From positions 15,399-79,398 of the forward strand of contig JAUNUH010000009.1 in the NCBI GenBank assembly GCA_030538275.1: a DNA stretch of 64,000 nt. The letters run 5' to 3'. Positions within the stretch are counted from its first letter, which is position 1. Every line of letters starts with the position of its first letter. Both the position numbers and the translations under genes were made by a program. Below, in pieces: positions 54,493-63,854 of this stretch. Origin of the DNA: Flavobacteriaceae bacterium. GTDB taxonomy: Bacteria; Bacteroidota; Bacteroidia; Flavobacteriales; Weeksellaceae. Under the pieces are notes generated by a model that saw only the letters and a list, made by a program, of their open reading frames with translations, was not told where the DNA came from and made no database searches.

Positions 54493-55263
54493 TTAAGGGG
54501 TTTTTACTTTTGGATCTAGCCAATTAAACAAAATTTCATTGAAGAGTTGTGGATGTTCCATCATGGGTGCATGACCGCATTTGTCGATCCAGAACAAATC
54601 AGAATTTGGCAAGCCTTCATCAAATTCCACGGCAACTTCTGGCGGTGTTACGGTATCTTGTTTTCCCCAGATCAGGCAAACAGGCGTTTGTACATCTTTA
54701 AGCTGATTTTTCATGTTGTGTTTGATGGCGCTTCTTGCGATGTAGAGCGTTTTTATGGCTTTTTTCTTGTCATTCACGGTTTCAAAAACTTCGTCCACAA
54801 GCACTTTTGTCGCAACTTCTGGGTCATAAAAAACCTCTTCTGCTTTGCGTTTTACGTAGTCGTAATTTCCTCTTTTTGGAAAAGTTTCGCCAAAAGATTT
54901 TTCATAGAGGCCAGAGCTGCCTGTCAAAACCAACGAATGCACCATATCTGGATGTTCTGCCGTAACTACCAACCCCACATGTCCGCCCAAAGAATTTCCT
55001 ACCAGAGTTGCAGGTTGTTGAACCACATCTTTTAAGAAGCGATAAACAAATTTTGCAATATTGCTAACATTGGTATTCAATATAGGCAAGTCATACAAGG
55101 GTATTTCGGGTGCATAAATTTTGTAGCCTTTGGTTGAGAAATACTTCATCAATTCATCAAAATTACTCAAACCGCCCATCAATCCATGCAAAAGTACAAT
55201 CGGGTGACCTTCTCCCTCTTCGATATAAGTGTACTTTTTTTGTTTTTTTATTTTAAATAACAT
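54493..55263 (-). CDS. Alpha/beta hydrolase
   Basis: Soluble alpha/beta-hydrolase of 256 residues from the ATG at 55263 (MLFKIKKQKKYTYIEEG); an upstream ATG adds nine residues. Visible parts: oxyanion-hole HGLMGG near 26-31, nucleophile elbow GNSLGGH with Ser91, acid in IWGKQDTVTPPE, and the catalytic histidine in KCGHAPMMEHP. Substrate unknown. It immediately precedes engB on the same transcript. Confidence 0.88.
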   Translation of the reverse strand: MLFKIKKQKKYTYIEEGEGHPIVLLHGLMGGLSNFDELMKYFSTKGYKIYAPEIPLYDLPILNTNVSNIAKFVYRFLKDVVQQPATLVGNSLGGHVGLVVTAEHPDMVHSLVLTGSSGLYEKSFGETFPKRGNYDYVKRKAEEVFYDPEVATKVLVDEVFETVNDKKKAIKTLYIARSAIKHNMKNQLKDVQTPVCLIWGKQDTVTPPEVAVEFDEGLPNSDLFWIDKCGHAPMMEHPQLFNEILFNWLDPKVKTP

Positions 55264-55464
55264 GCAAGTTTGTTTGAAACCAACATACAAAATTAAGATA
55301 TTTTTAATAAATTAGGTTTACATAAGATATTTTATCATGATTTTGTTATAAATAAGAATTAAAATCTATTCGAATCATTCAATTGATATTTGTGTAAACT
55401 TGTTTAAATCAGTGAGTTGGTTTTGTTTTTCAATCTTTTAATTTTTAGAATTTTGAAAAATAAA

Positions 55465-55490
55465 AAAGCCGTTTACAATGAAACGGCTTT
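55465..55490 (-). terminator. rho-independent terminator after rplT
   Basis: A perfect 10-bp stem AAAGCCGTTT / AAACGGCTTT with loop of six, followed on the minus strand by T-rich sequence. It ends the thrS-infC-rpmI-rplT transcript. Confidence 0.9.
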
Positions 55491-55510
55491 GATATCAGTT
55501 CTGTTAATAT

Positions 55511-55855
55511 TTATTTTACAGTATCGACAATTGCTTTGAAAGCTTCTGGGTGATTTAATGCTAAATCTGCCAGTACTTTACGGTTTAGTTCGATTTCATT
55601 TTTCTTCAATGCGCCCATCAATTGGCTGTAGGACATGCCATGAAGGCGTGCACCTGCATTGATACGCTGAATCCATAAAGAACGGAAGTTTCTCTTTTTC
55701 TGTCTTCTGTCGCGGTATGAATATAGCATAGCTTTTTCTACCGCATTTTTGGCCACTGTCCATACGTTTTTACGTCTTCCGAAATAGCCTTTTGCCTGTT
55801 TTAGGACTTTTTTTCTGCGTCTTCTTGACGCTACTGAATTTACTGATCTTGGCAT
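55511..55855 (-). CDS. rplT: 50S ribosomal protein L20
   Basis: Large-subunit assembly protein of 114 residues: [79 protein letters not shown]20 is often autoregulatory on its own operon. A gap of 146 bases separates it from rpmI, unusually wide for this pair, and may hold the regulatory site. Confidence 0.97.
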   Translation of the reverse strand: MPRSVNSVASRRRRKKVLKQAKGYFGRRKNVWTVAKNAVEKAMLYSYRDRRQKKRNFRSLWIQRINAGARLHGMSYSQLMGALKKNEIELNRKVLADLALNHPEAFKAIVDTVK

Positions 55856-56001
55856 AATTTTTAATTTTTTGACCTTGGGCGGACTTTATCACTTTTTAGA
55901 GCCTCGGGTCGGGTTAATAATTAATTAATAAACCGGGTTGAAACTTTGGTCTATAAATACTTTCATCTCTACTCGATGATTGTATTTAATTTAGACGCAA
56001 T

Positions 56002-56199
56002 TTATTTCAAACCTAATTGTTCCTTAACGCTGTTCGAATCTGCTTTAGATACAAGCGTCATTTTAGTTAGATTTCTCTTTTGTTTGGTTTCTTTTTTCGT
56101 CAGAATGTGGCTTTTGTAAGCATGTTTACGCTTGATTTTGCCAGTTCCGGTTAATTTGAAACGTTTTTTAGCGCCTGATTTTGTTTTTTGCTTTGGCAT
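56002..56199 (-). CDS. rpmI: 50S ribosomal protein L35
   Basis: Small basic protein of 65 residues: [35 protein letters not shown] ... [15 protein letters not shown]. Canonical length and ends. It lies between infC and rplT, each separated by more than 100 bases of non-coding DNA. Confidence 0.97.
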   Translation of the reverse strand: MPKQKTKSGAKKRFKLTGTGKIKRKHAYKSHILTKKETKQKRNLTKMTLVSKADSNSVKEQLGLK

Positions 56200-56243
56200 T
56201 TTTGATTTATTTATTATTGAACTGATATTTTTTTATTGAACCT

Positions 56244-56314
56244 AAGATTTAAGACACAAGATTTAAGACGTATGATTGTTTAATTCAATACTCATAACTC
56301 TGCACTCATATCTC
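56244..56314. repeat. Short tandem repeats between infC and rpmI
   Basis: AAGATTTAAGAC occurs at 56244-56255 and again at 56258-56269 (14-base period). A second pair, ACTCATAACTC (56290-56300) and ACTCATATCTC (56304-56314), follows. The wording resembles intergenic filler repeats I know from flavobacterial genomes. No function is apparent. Confidence 0.5.
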
Positions 56315-56318
56315 AAAA

Positions 56319-56879
56319 CTATTTTTTCGGAGCCATCATCATAATCATTCTTTTCCCTTCCAGTTTTGGCATTTGTTCTACTTTTCCTACTTCTTCCAAA
56401 TCTTGAGCGAGTCTCAATAACAAGATTTCGCCTTGATCTTTGAACACGATTGATCGTCCTTTGAAAAACACATAAGCCTTTAATTTGGCACCATCTTTAA
56501 GAAAACTTTCAGCATGTCGTTTTTTGAACTCATAATCGTGATCATCTGTTTGTGGACCAAAACGAATTTCTTTGATTACAACTTTTGTTTGCTTGGCTTT
56601 CATTTCTTTTTGACGCTTTTTTTGGTCATAAAGAAATTTCTTATAATCCAATATTTTGGCCACAGGAGGTTTTGCGTTTTCCGTAATTAGCACTAAGTCT
56701 AATTCGTGTTCCCGTGCCATTTGCAGAGCCTTGGCTGTCTTGTAAACTCCTATTTCGATTTCTTCCACATCACCCACGACACGTACCTCGGGTACCCGTA
56801 TATTGTCGTTGATTTTGTGCTCATCTTCCTGTTGTTTTCTTGGTGGTCGGTACCCACCTCGTCTTCTTATTGCGATAAT
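56319..56879 (-). CDS. infC: Translation initiation factor IF-3 with AUU start
   Basis: Prevents 50S joining and proofreads start-codon choice. The recognisable frame has [65 protein letters not shown] and a late [10 protein letters not shown]. It continues upstream of the first ATG/GTG ([34 protein letters not shown]), i.e. the canonical IF-3 N-terminal domain, to an ATT (56877-56879) that is the first codon after an in-frame TAG (56880-56882). AUU is the known autoregulatory start codon of infC; ATC or ATA codons next to it are alternatives. 186 residues from the ATT. It is 14 bases from the thrS stop. Confidence 0.9.
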   Translation of the reverse strand: MIAIRRRGGYRPPRKQQEDEHKINDNIRVPEVRVVGDVEEIEIGVYKTAKALQMAREHELDLVLITENAKPPVAKILDYKKFLYDQKKRQKEMKAKQTKVVIKEIRFGPQTDDHDYEFKKRHAESFLKDGAKLKAYVFFKGRSIVFKDQGEILLLRLAQDLEEVGKVEQMPKLEGKRMIMMMAPKK

Positions 56880-56893
56880 CTATAATGTTTTGG

Positions 56894-58813
56894 TTATACT
56901 TTCATTTCATTTATCAAACGATTTTGGAATTCTTCTAAACTAAAAGTTCCCAAGTCGCCTTCTCCATGTTTACGAACAGAAACCGTTCCGTTTTCTTCTT
57001 CTTTTTCGCCTACAATCAGCATATAAGGAATTTTAGAAAGCTCTGCATCACGTATCTTTCTGCCTGTTTTCTCTGCTCTTTCGTCAACAAGGCCGCAAAT
57101 ATCCGAATTTTCTACGAATTTTAAAACTTTTTTACTGTAATCTAAATACTTATCGCTTATGGGTAAAATTATAAACTGTTCTGTAGCCAGCCAAAGTGGG
57201 AAATTTCCACCGGTTTGTTCCAGTAAAATTGCCACAAACCTTTCCATAGAGCCAAATGGTGCGCGATGTATCATCACCGGACGATGCTTTTCTCCGTCGC
57301 TACCGATATAGGTTAAATCAAATCTTTCGGGTAAATTATAATCCACCTGAATTGTACCCAGTTGCCATTTTCTGCCCAAAACGTCTTTTACCATAAAATC
57401 TAGTTTTGGTCCATAAAATGCAGCCTCGCCCAGCTCCATTACTGTATTTAGGCCTTTGGCTTTTGCTGCTTGAATGATGGCGTTTTCTGCTTTTTCCCAG
57501 TTTTCGTCGCTTCCTATATATTTTTCCTTATTTTCTGGGTCGCGTAAAGAAATTTGAGCTGTAAAATTTTCAAATCCCAAGGAATTGAAAACGTAAAGAA
57601 CAAGGTCGATTACTTTTTCAAATTCTTCGAGCAATTGATCTGGTGTGCAAAAAAGGTGAGCATCGTCTTGGGTAAATCCGCGGACGCGTGTCAATCCATG
57701 TAGTTCGCCACTTTGTTCGTAACGATATACCGTACCGAATTCTGCATATCGCACGGGTAAATCTCGATAGGACCACTGCTGGGATTTAAAAATTTCACAG
57801 TGATGCGGGCAATTCATGGGTTTTAATAAAAATTCTTCGTCTTCGTTTGGAGTACGGATCGGTTGAAAGCTATCTTCGCCATATTTTTCATAATGGCCAG
57901 AAGTTACATACAAATTTTTATGACCTATATGTGGCGTCATGACAAAGTCGTATCCACCTTTTCGTTGTGCTTCTGAAAGGAAATTCTCGAGTTTCTTGCG
58001 CAAAGCAGCTCCTTTGGGTAGCCATAACGGCAGTCCTGCTCCAACTTTTTCTGAAAAAGTAAAAATTCCCAAATCACGACCTAATTTTCGGTGGTCGCGC
58101 TTTTTGGCTTCTTCCAAGTTGTGCAAATATTCTTTGAGTTCTCTTTGTTTAGGAAATGAAATTCCATACACACGTGTCAACTGTTTATTTTTTTCGTTTC
58201 CTCGCCAATATGCGCCTGCTGCGTTTAATATTTTTACAGCTTTTACAGGAGAGGTATCTGGTAAATGACCGCCACGGCACAAATCGGTAAAGTTTTCGTG
58301 CGAACAGAATGTAATGCTTCCATCTTCCAGATTTTCAATTAATTCGGTTTTAAATGGATTGTCTTTGTAAATTTCTAGAGCCTCTTGTTTAGAAATGGGA
58401 TACAGCTTGAATTCGCTTTTCTTTTTTGCGTTTTGAAGCATTCTATTTTCGATTTCTTCAAAATCTTTTTCAGATAAACTGTCTTCGCCAAAATCCACAT
58501 CATAATAAAATCCATTTTCAATAGGTGGGCCAATGGTGAGTTTTGCATGAGGATAAACTTCTAAAATGGCTTGTGCCAATAAGTGTGCAGAGGAATGCCA
58601 GAAAGCTTTTTTGCCCAAATCATCTTTCCAAGTAAGCAGATGGAGTGTGGCATCCTGTGTAATAGGCGTGTGAAGCTCGGTTTGATTCCCGTTGACCAAG
58701 GCAGAGAGTACATTTCTTGCCAGTCCTTCACTAATGTCTTTTGCAACGTCCATAGCCGAAACCGAATGTTCATACGAACGAACACTTCCGTCGGGTAGCG
58801 TGATGTTTACCAT
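56894..58813 (-). CDS. thrS: Threonyl-tRNA synthetase
   Basis: Class II aminoacyl-tRNA synthetase charging tRNA-Thr. 639 residues from ATG 58813 ([19 protein letters not shown]); the ATG seven codons upstream would extend the conserved N-terminus. Domains: TGS (about 1-60), editing domain with [16 protein letters not shown] and [20 protein letters not shown], catalytic core (about 260-530; [60 protein letters not shown]), anticodon domain at the end. First gene of the infC-rpmI-rplT transcript. Confidence 0.97.
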   Translation of the reverse strand: MVNITLPDGSVRSYEHSVSAMDVAKDISEGLARNVLSALVNGNQTELHTPITQDATLHLLTWKDDLGKKAFWHSSAHLLAQAILEVYPHAKLTIGPPIENGFYYDVDFGEDSLSEKDFEEIENRMLQNAKKKSEFKLYPISKQEALEIYKDNPFKTELIENLEDGSITFCSHENFTDLCRGGHLPDTSPVKAVKILNAAGAYWRGNEKNKQLTRVYGISFPKQRELKEYLHNLEEAKKRDHRKLGRDLGIFTFSEKVGAGLPLWLPKGAALRKKLENFLSEAQRKGGYDFVMTPHIGHKNLYVTSGHYEKYGEDSFQPIRTPNEDEEFLLKPMNCPHHCEIFKSQQWSYRDLPVRYAEFGTVYRYEQSGELHGLTRVRGFTQDDAHLFCTPDQLLEEFEKVIDLVLYVFNSLGFENFTAQISLRDPENKEKYIGSDENWEKAENAIIQAAKAKGLNTVMELGEAAFYGPKLDFMVKDVLGRKWQLGTIQVDYNLPERFDLTYIGSDGEKHRPVMIHRAPFGSMERFVAILLEQTGGNFPLWLATEQFIILPISDKYLDYSKKVLKFVENSDICGLVDERAEKTGRKIRDAELSKIPYMLIVGEKEEENGTVSVRKHGEGDLGTFSLEEFQNRLINEMKV

Positions 58814-58831
58814 AATTATTGTTTTGGGTGG

Positions 58832-58839
58832 CAAAGATA
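58832..58839 (-). promoter_or_regulatory. -7 promoter box for thrS
   Basis: TATCTTTG on the minus strand, 18 bases before the thrS ATG; leader of about 12 bases. No room for a T-box or the E. coli-type thrS operator in such a short leader. Confidence 0.45.
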
Positions 58840-59004
58840 AGTAAATTGATGTTCGGGTGAAAAGTGAGGGAAAAAATATGCTATATTTATTGTTAAATGA
58901 AAATTTTGAATGAAAAGAAGATTTAATTTTTCATGAAAAAACCATCCTTTACAACTTGTTAATACAATTAATCTCCCTTCGTTCACGTTTGCATAAAAGT
59001 TGAT

Positions 59005-59012
59005 TAATTTTG
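59005..59012 (+). promoter_or_regulatory. -7 promoter box for the TPR/TonB-receptor pair
   Basis: TAATTTTG, 16 bases before the ATG at 59029. A TTTG at 58988-58991 is only 13 bases upstream, too close for a good -33 element. Confidence 0.35.
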
Positions 59013-59028
59013 ATTTCAAATTTTTTCT

Positions 59029-62001
59029 ATGCGAAAAAAATCCATTTTATTAGGTGCGCTTTTCACGGTTTCTGTGTGGTCAGCGGCGCAAACCACTAAT
59101 ATTAATTTTGATGAGAACAGAGATTTTAAACATGCAAAATATCTGTATTTGACCGAAACTTATAAGGCAGCTCAGAATAAATTCGAAAAAGTGCTGGATC
59201 GACCAGATTTAGATAAGAATTCCGAAGAAGCAGCAGAGTTTTATGCGTCTTTGGTAGCACTCATTAACAATGAGCGAGGTGCAGAAGAGCGTTTTTTGGC
59301 CTTTCAAGACAAATATCCACGCAGTATTTATGTGCGAAATGGGGCTTGGGAGCTTGGTAGTTTTTATTTGCGCAACGGTGATTATGATAATGCTTATAAA
59401 TATTTAACGCTGGGTAATTTGAATGATTTGCCAGAGCGTAAACGCAATGAATATCAATTCAAATTGGGGTATGTAGCCTTCATGAAAGGGAATGAAAGAG
59501 AAGCGTTGAGGCATTTGGAGCCATTGGTGCGATCAGACAAATATCAAGATGAAGCAGCTTATTACACAGGCCATATATATTATTCCCAGAAAAATTTTGA
59601 AAAGGCCTTTACCTACTTTGATGCTTTGCGCAAGAGAAATCCAGATTATGAAACTCGTGTGTTGCCTTATGTTGTTCAGATAGAGTTTAATAATGGAGAA
59701 TATCAAAAAGCCATTGAAGACGGACAACGTCTTTTGAGCCAAAACCGAGATAGATTTATACAATCCGAGGTTTCGAAAATTGTGGGTGAAAGTTATTTTC
59801 AACTTAAAGAATATGACAAGGCAATTCCCTATTTGGAGGCTTATACGGGTGAAAAATCCAATGCAGATTATTACCAATTAGGCTACGCATATTATCAAAA
59901 AGGCGATTATGCGCAAGCGGTTTCATTATTTAACAAAATAATTGGCGAAAAAACGCCGCTAGCACAAACAGCTTATTATCAACTTGGGAATTCGTATCTG
60001 CAGCAATCTATGAAAAGAGAGGCACTTACCGCCTATAAATCAGCTTCTGAAATGAATTTTAATGCGCAAATTCAAGAAGATGCTTTTTATAATTATGCCA
60101 AGTTGAGTTACGATATTGGGAATCCTTTTGTGGGAACTCCAGAGGTGTTGCAAAGTTTTATTAAAACTTATCCCAGATCCAAATATAATTCAGAAATCAA
60201 TGATTATTTGGTAGATGCTTTTATATCTTCTGGGAATTATAAAAATGCTTTGGATGTTTTGAATAAAATTTCAAACAAAACTTTAGCACAATTAGCTGCA
60301 GAGCAACAGGCGGCATTTTTGTATGGCTCTGAATTGGTAAAAGAAGGTAAAATGGCAGAGGCAGAAAGTAATTTTAATATGGCTGCCAAATCCAATTCTG
60401 ATGCAAAAATCAAAGCGCGCGCTACTTTTTGGCAAGGTGAAAGCAACTTTAGACAAGATAAATTTGAGCGTGCATTGAGCAATTTTAAATCGTTTAAAGT
60501 TTTGAATGTTGAAGTTCCAGAGACTAAAGAGATTGATTATCAACTAGGTTACACTTATTTAAAGTTGCGCCAGTATTCTAATGCTGCATCTTCCTTTGAA
60601 ACATATTTGGCTACAAATCCTCCAGGAGATTTCAAGGCAGATGCCAAAATCAGATTGGCAGACGCATATATAGGAGCTAAACAAACCCAAAAAGCACTTG
60701 GGTTGTATCAAGAAATTGCGACTCAAAACGTAGCACAATCAGATGAGGCTGCGTTTAATCGAGCGGTTGTTTTGGGGATTTTAGGCGAAAACGACAATAA
60801 AATTTCTGCTTTAGAGAGTTTTATTAATTCTTATCCAAATTCCAAATATTTTGAAAATGCCCGATTGGAGCTGGCAGAAGCCTATCTGCGAAAAGGGGAT
60901 AATAACAAGGCTATGAGTCAATTAGATGCTTTGATAAAAAACGGAAAACCCGAAATGGTGGCACGCGCAAGACTGCGTAAAGGTTTAATTTATTATAACA
61001 AAGAAGACAACTCGCGCGCTTTGACGGAGTTCAAGTCTGTAGCAGAAAATTATCCGCGAACTCAGCTTGCATTACAAGGGATAGATAACGCCAAGCGTAT
61101 TTATGTAGAAGAAAATAACTTGACTGAATTTGAGCGTTGGGCCAATGGTCTAGGATATTACACTGTGGATCAGTCTGAATTGGAAAATTTGGCCTATCAA
61201 TCTGCTAAAAAAACATTTGATGATAAAAATTATGCTGCGGCAATTCCACAATTAGAAAGTTTTATTTCTAAATATCCAAATTCTGGCTATGCAAATGCCA
61301 TCAATTATAGTTTGGGTGAAAGCTATTATCTTACAGAAAGTTATCAAAAGGCCAAGGATCCATTATTGAAGGTTGCAGGTTCTAATAATGAGTTTCAGGA
61401 AGATGCGCTCTTGCGTTTATCACAAATTTATCTCCAAACACAAGAAACCACCGAAGCCCTATTGATGTTGGAAAATTTGAACAGAATTACCACAAATCCG
61501 GCGTACAAAACTTATGCAGAAATTAATTTAATGCGATTGTACAGTGAAAAAGGACAACATAACCAGGCGGTTCAAATGGCCGATGCGGTTTTGCAGAATT
61601 CCAAAAATGAAACCTCTGTTTTGCAAGAAGCAGAATTGACCAAAGCAAGAAGTCTTTTTGCATCTAAGCGATTCAATCCCGCAAGAGAAGCGTATTCCAA
61701 ATTAGAATCTGCCGCTTCCAATGCTGTAAAAGCAGAAGCCAATTACTACAAAGCTTGGTTCTATAATCAAGACAAAAAATATGAAATCTCGAATGAAATC
61801 GTGTTTTATCTTGCTTCTAAATTTTCTGAACAACAATATTGGGGAAGTAGAGCTCTGATTGTAATGGCAGATAACTATTATAATTTGGGAGATTTGTATC
61901 AAGCCAATGCAACTATAGATGCGGTTTTGGATAATTATCAAAATTATCCTGATGTTATGGCAGAAGCAAATGCACTTAAAAATAAATTCAACCGTAAATA
62001 A
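59029..62001 (+). CDS. Secreted 990-residue TPR protein
   Basis: Periplasmic or surface protein: signal peptide 1-20 (SVWSAAQT), then TPR/YfgC-like helical repeats along the whole chain (for example YLYLTETYKAAQNKFEKVL, YQLGYAYYQKGDYAQAVSLFNKII, IRLADAYIGAKQTQKALGLYQEIA, YQSAKKTFDDKNYAAAIPQLESFISKYPNSGYANA). Many repeats end in YPxS-type turns, as in BamD/YbgF-like scaffold proteins. No catalytic motif. Followed after 11 bases of the open frame (77 to the chosen start) by a TonB-receptor-like gene, which suggests joint work at the outer membrane. Family unnamed to me; similar gene pairs are widespread in Flavobacteriia. Confidence 0.75.
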   Translation: MRKKSILLGALFTVSVWSAAQTTNINFDENRDFKHAKYLYLTETYKAAQNKFEKVLDRPDLDKNSEEAAEFYASLVALINNERGAEERFLAFQDKYPRSIYVRNGAWELGSFYLRNGDYDNAYKYLTLGNLNDLPERKRNEYQFKLGYVAFMKGNEREALRHLEPLVRSDKYQDEAAYYTGHIYYSQKNFEKAFTYFDALRKRNPDYETRVLPYVVQIEFNNGEYQKAIEDGQRLLSQNRDRFIQSEVSKIVGESYFQLKEYDKAIPYLEAYTGEKSNADYYQLGYAYYQKGDYAQAVSLFNKIIGEKTPLAQTAYYQLGNSYLQQSMKREALTAYKSASEMNFNAQIQEDAFYNYAKLSYDIGNPFVGTPEVLQSFIKTYPRSKYNSEINDYLVDAFISSGNYKNALDVLNKISNKTLAQLAAEQQAAFLYGSELVKEGKMAEAESNFNMAAKSNSDAKIKARATFWQGESNFRQDKFERALSNFKSFKVLNVEVPETKEIDYQLGYTYLKLRQYSNAASSFETYLATNPPGDFKADAKIRLADAYIGAKQTQKALGLYQEIATQNVAQSDEAAFNRAVVLGILGENDNKISALESFINSYPNSKYFENARLELAEAYLRKGDNNKAMSQLDALIKNGKPEMVARARLRKGLIYYNKEDNSRALTEFKSVAENYPRTQLALQGIDNAKRIYVEENNLTEFERWANGLGYYTVDQSELENLAYQSAKKTFDDKNYAAAIPQLESFISKYPNSGYANAINYSLGESYYLTESYQKAKDPLLKVAGSNNEFQEDALLRLSQIYLQTQETTEALLMLENLNRITTNPAYKTYAEINLMRLYSEKGQHNQAVQMADAVLQNSKNETSVLQEAELTKARSLFASKRFNPAREAYSKLESAASNAVKAEANYYKAWFYNQDKKYEISNEIVFYLASKFSEQQYWGSRALIVMADNYYNLGDLYQANATIDAVLDNYQNYPDVMAEANALKNKFNRK

Positions 62002-62078
62002 TACGTAGAAAAATGTTAAAAAACAATCATAATCAGCAAGTTGTTGTAGGAAGCTGTACTTATTTTACAAATTCAAAT

Positions 62079-63800
62079 ATGAAATTATATATTTTTCTTT
62101 TAACTTTTATAATAAGTGGAATTGCTTGGGCTCAAATTCAACAAGGGCAAACCACCGTAAATCGTGAAGAAGACTTTACGCAAGAATCTGTAACGGTGGA
62201 ACGTAATTATGAACCCAAAGTAGAAGCTGCCGAAAAAATTAAACAAACTCCAAAAATAGATCCAACCACAGGCAATAAACTGTCCGTAGATTATAGTTTG
62301 AAGGATGTTGAAGCTGAGTCTGACTTTGAAACTACCACTATTGGTGCAGAAGAATTGCCCGTAAAAGATCAAAGTCCGTATAATAATTATATACGAGCAG
62401 GCTATGGGAATCGCGCTACGCTGCTTATAGACGGCTTTGGAGAATATGCGCTAGACCAAGACAAAAGCGTGGGAGCGGCTATAGATTATCGCTCGACCAA
62501 TGGATACATCAAAGAAATGGATTTTTCTACCAATAATTCCAAGTTGGCTGCAGAGGGTTTTTTCAAGATGAATTTTGAAAATGCACTAGCAGATATTCGA
62601 TTAGGCGGCGGAATGCATAAGCTAAATTATTATGGAATTCCAGAAAACCAAACATTCAGCGCGCCTGCAGATGTGGCGCAGCGCTATTCTAATCTCTATG
62701 TCAATGGAAAATACAAGGCCTATAATCACTTGTTTTTGGATGAAATCAAATTAAACGCAGGGTTTTTTGGTGATATACACGATGCCACAGAGACTAATTT
62801 TGATGTATTTGCCAGGGTAGGAAACAACAAAGTTCTAGAATTGAATACCTTTAATGACTTGGCCTTGGGAATCTCTGCAGATTTAAATTTAAATGTAACC
62901 AATTCCAAATTCAAACTGCCTTTTTCTCATGATTTTTCATTATTAAATACAGGAATTGCCCCACAAATCCATTTCCAAAATGAGATTTTAAAAGTTTCGG
63001 CAGGTGCAAATCTTCAATACAACAATGAATCGACGCTCGATATCAGTGAGTTTCATATATTTCCAAAAGCAGAGGTATTTGTAACTGCGGTGCCAGAATT
63101 TGGATTCTATGGTGGAATTACGGGAGGGATTTTACAAAACCGTTACCAATCTTTTTATCATAAAAATCCTTATTTATTGCCCAATCAGCATTTAACTTCT
63201 ACTATCAACAAAATGGAAGTTTATGCCGGAATTCGTGGAGATATTGGCGCCAACTTCAAATATGATGCATCTGCCAAATATCAGAATTTGGACAATATTC
63301 CGTTCATGAGTAGATATTATGGATTTGGCGAGCCGTATATGTCTGCCAATTCATTTTATATGGTCTATGACAATGGTAAAAAATCTGTTATAGAAGGGAA
63401 TATCAACTATTTGGGCATCAGTAATTTGAATTTGGGAGCCAATTTGTTGTTACAAACTTTTACACTAGATAATTTTGAAGAAGCTTGGGGGGAATCACCT
63501 TTAAAGGCTACAATATCCGGTGATTACAAATTATTGGATGAACGTTTGATTCTGGGTACAGACGTATTTTATGTTGATAAACGAAAGTTTTTGGAGAACC
63601 GAATTCATGTGAATGGTCAGAATGAAATTTTGAATGTTGATCCGTATGTCGATGTCAATTTTAATGCGACTTATTTAATTTTGGACCGCTGGGCAGCTTT
63701 TATAGAATTGAATAATGTTCTGAATAAAAATTACGAAAGATTTGTAGATTATCCTGTGCATGGTATCACAGCTGTTGGTGGAATAATGTTTAAATTTTAA
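62079..63800 (+). CDS. TonB-dependent-receptor-like outer-membrane barrel
   Basis: Outer-membrane protein of 573 residues from the ATG at 62079, which opens a clear signal peptide (MKLYIFLLTFIISGIAWAQ). An acidic linker follows (to about residue 95: VERNYEPKVEAAEKIKQTPKIDP), then amphipathic beta strands to the end (YIRAGYGNRATLLIDGFGEYALDQ, VGAAIDYRSTNGYIKE, LNLGANLLLQTFTLDNF) closing in an aromatic C-terminus GGIMFKF. The final NATYLILDRWAAFIELNNVLNKNYERF is typical of TonB-dependent receptors, but the plug domain is missing or cryptic. Probably co-transcribed with the TPR protein. Ligand unknown. Confidence 0.72.
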   Translation: MKLYIFLLTFIISGIAWAQIQQGQTTVNREEDFTQESVTVERNYEPKVEAAEKIKQTPKIDPTTGNKLSVDYSLKDVEAESDFETTTIGAEELPVKDQSPYNNYIRAGYGNRATLLIDGFGEYALDQDKSVGAAIDYRSTNGYIKEMDFSTNNSKLAAEGFFKMNFENALADIRLGGGMHKLNYYGIPENQTFSAPADVAQRYSNLYVNGKYKAYNHLFLDEIKLNAGFFGDIHDATETNFDVFARVGNNKVLELNTFNDLALGISADLNLNVTNSKFKLPFSHDFSLLNTGIAPQIHFQNEILKVSAGANLQYNNESTLDISEFHIFPKAEVFVTAVPEFGFYGGITGGILQNRYQSFYHKNPYLLPNQHLTSTINKMEVYAGIRGDIGANFKYDASAKYQNLDNIPFMSRYYGFGEPYMSANSFYMVYDNGKKSVIEGNINYLGISNLNLGANLLLQTFTLDNFEEAWGESPLKATISGDYKLLDERLILGTDVFYVDKRKFLENRIHVNGQNEILNVDPYVDVNFNATYLILDRWAAFIELNNVLNKNYERFVDYPVHGITAVGGIMFKF

Positions 63801-63854
63801 TAAATTTAAACTCAATAAACAATAAACTATATATTTGTTTGAAAGGTAAATTGA

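Noticed and set aside
55264..55464. Possible tRNA or other structured RNA in the gap before the hydrolase
   Set aside because: AT-rich, without a cloverleaf or conserved RNA motif that I could find by eye.
56880..56894. Separate small gene between thrS and infC
   Set aside because: Only 14 bases separate the thrS stop from the infC AUU start; there is no room.
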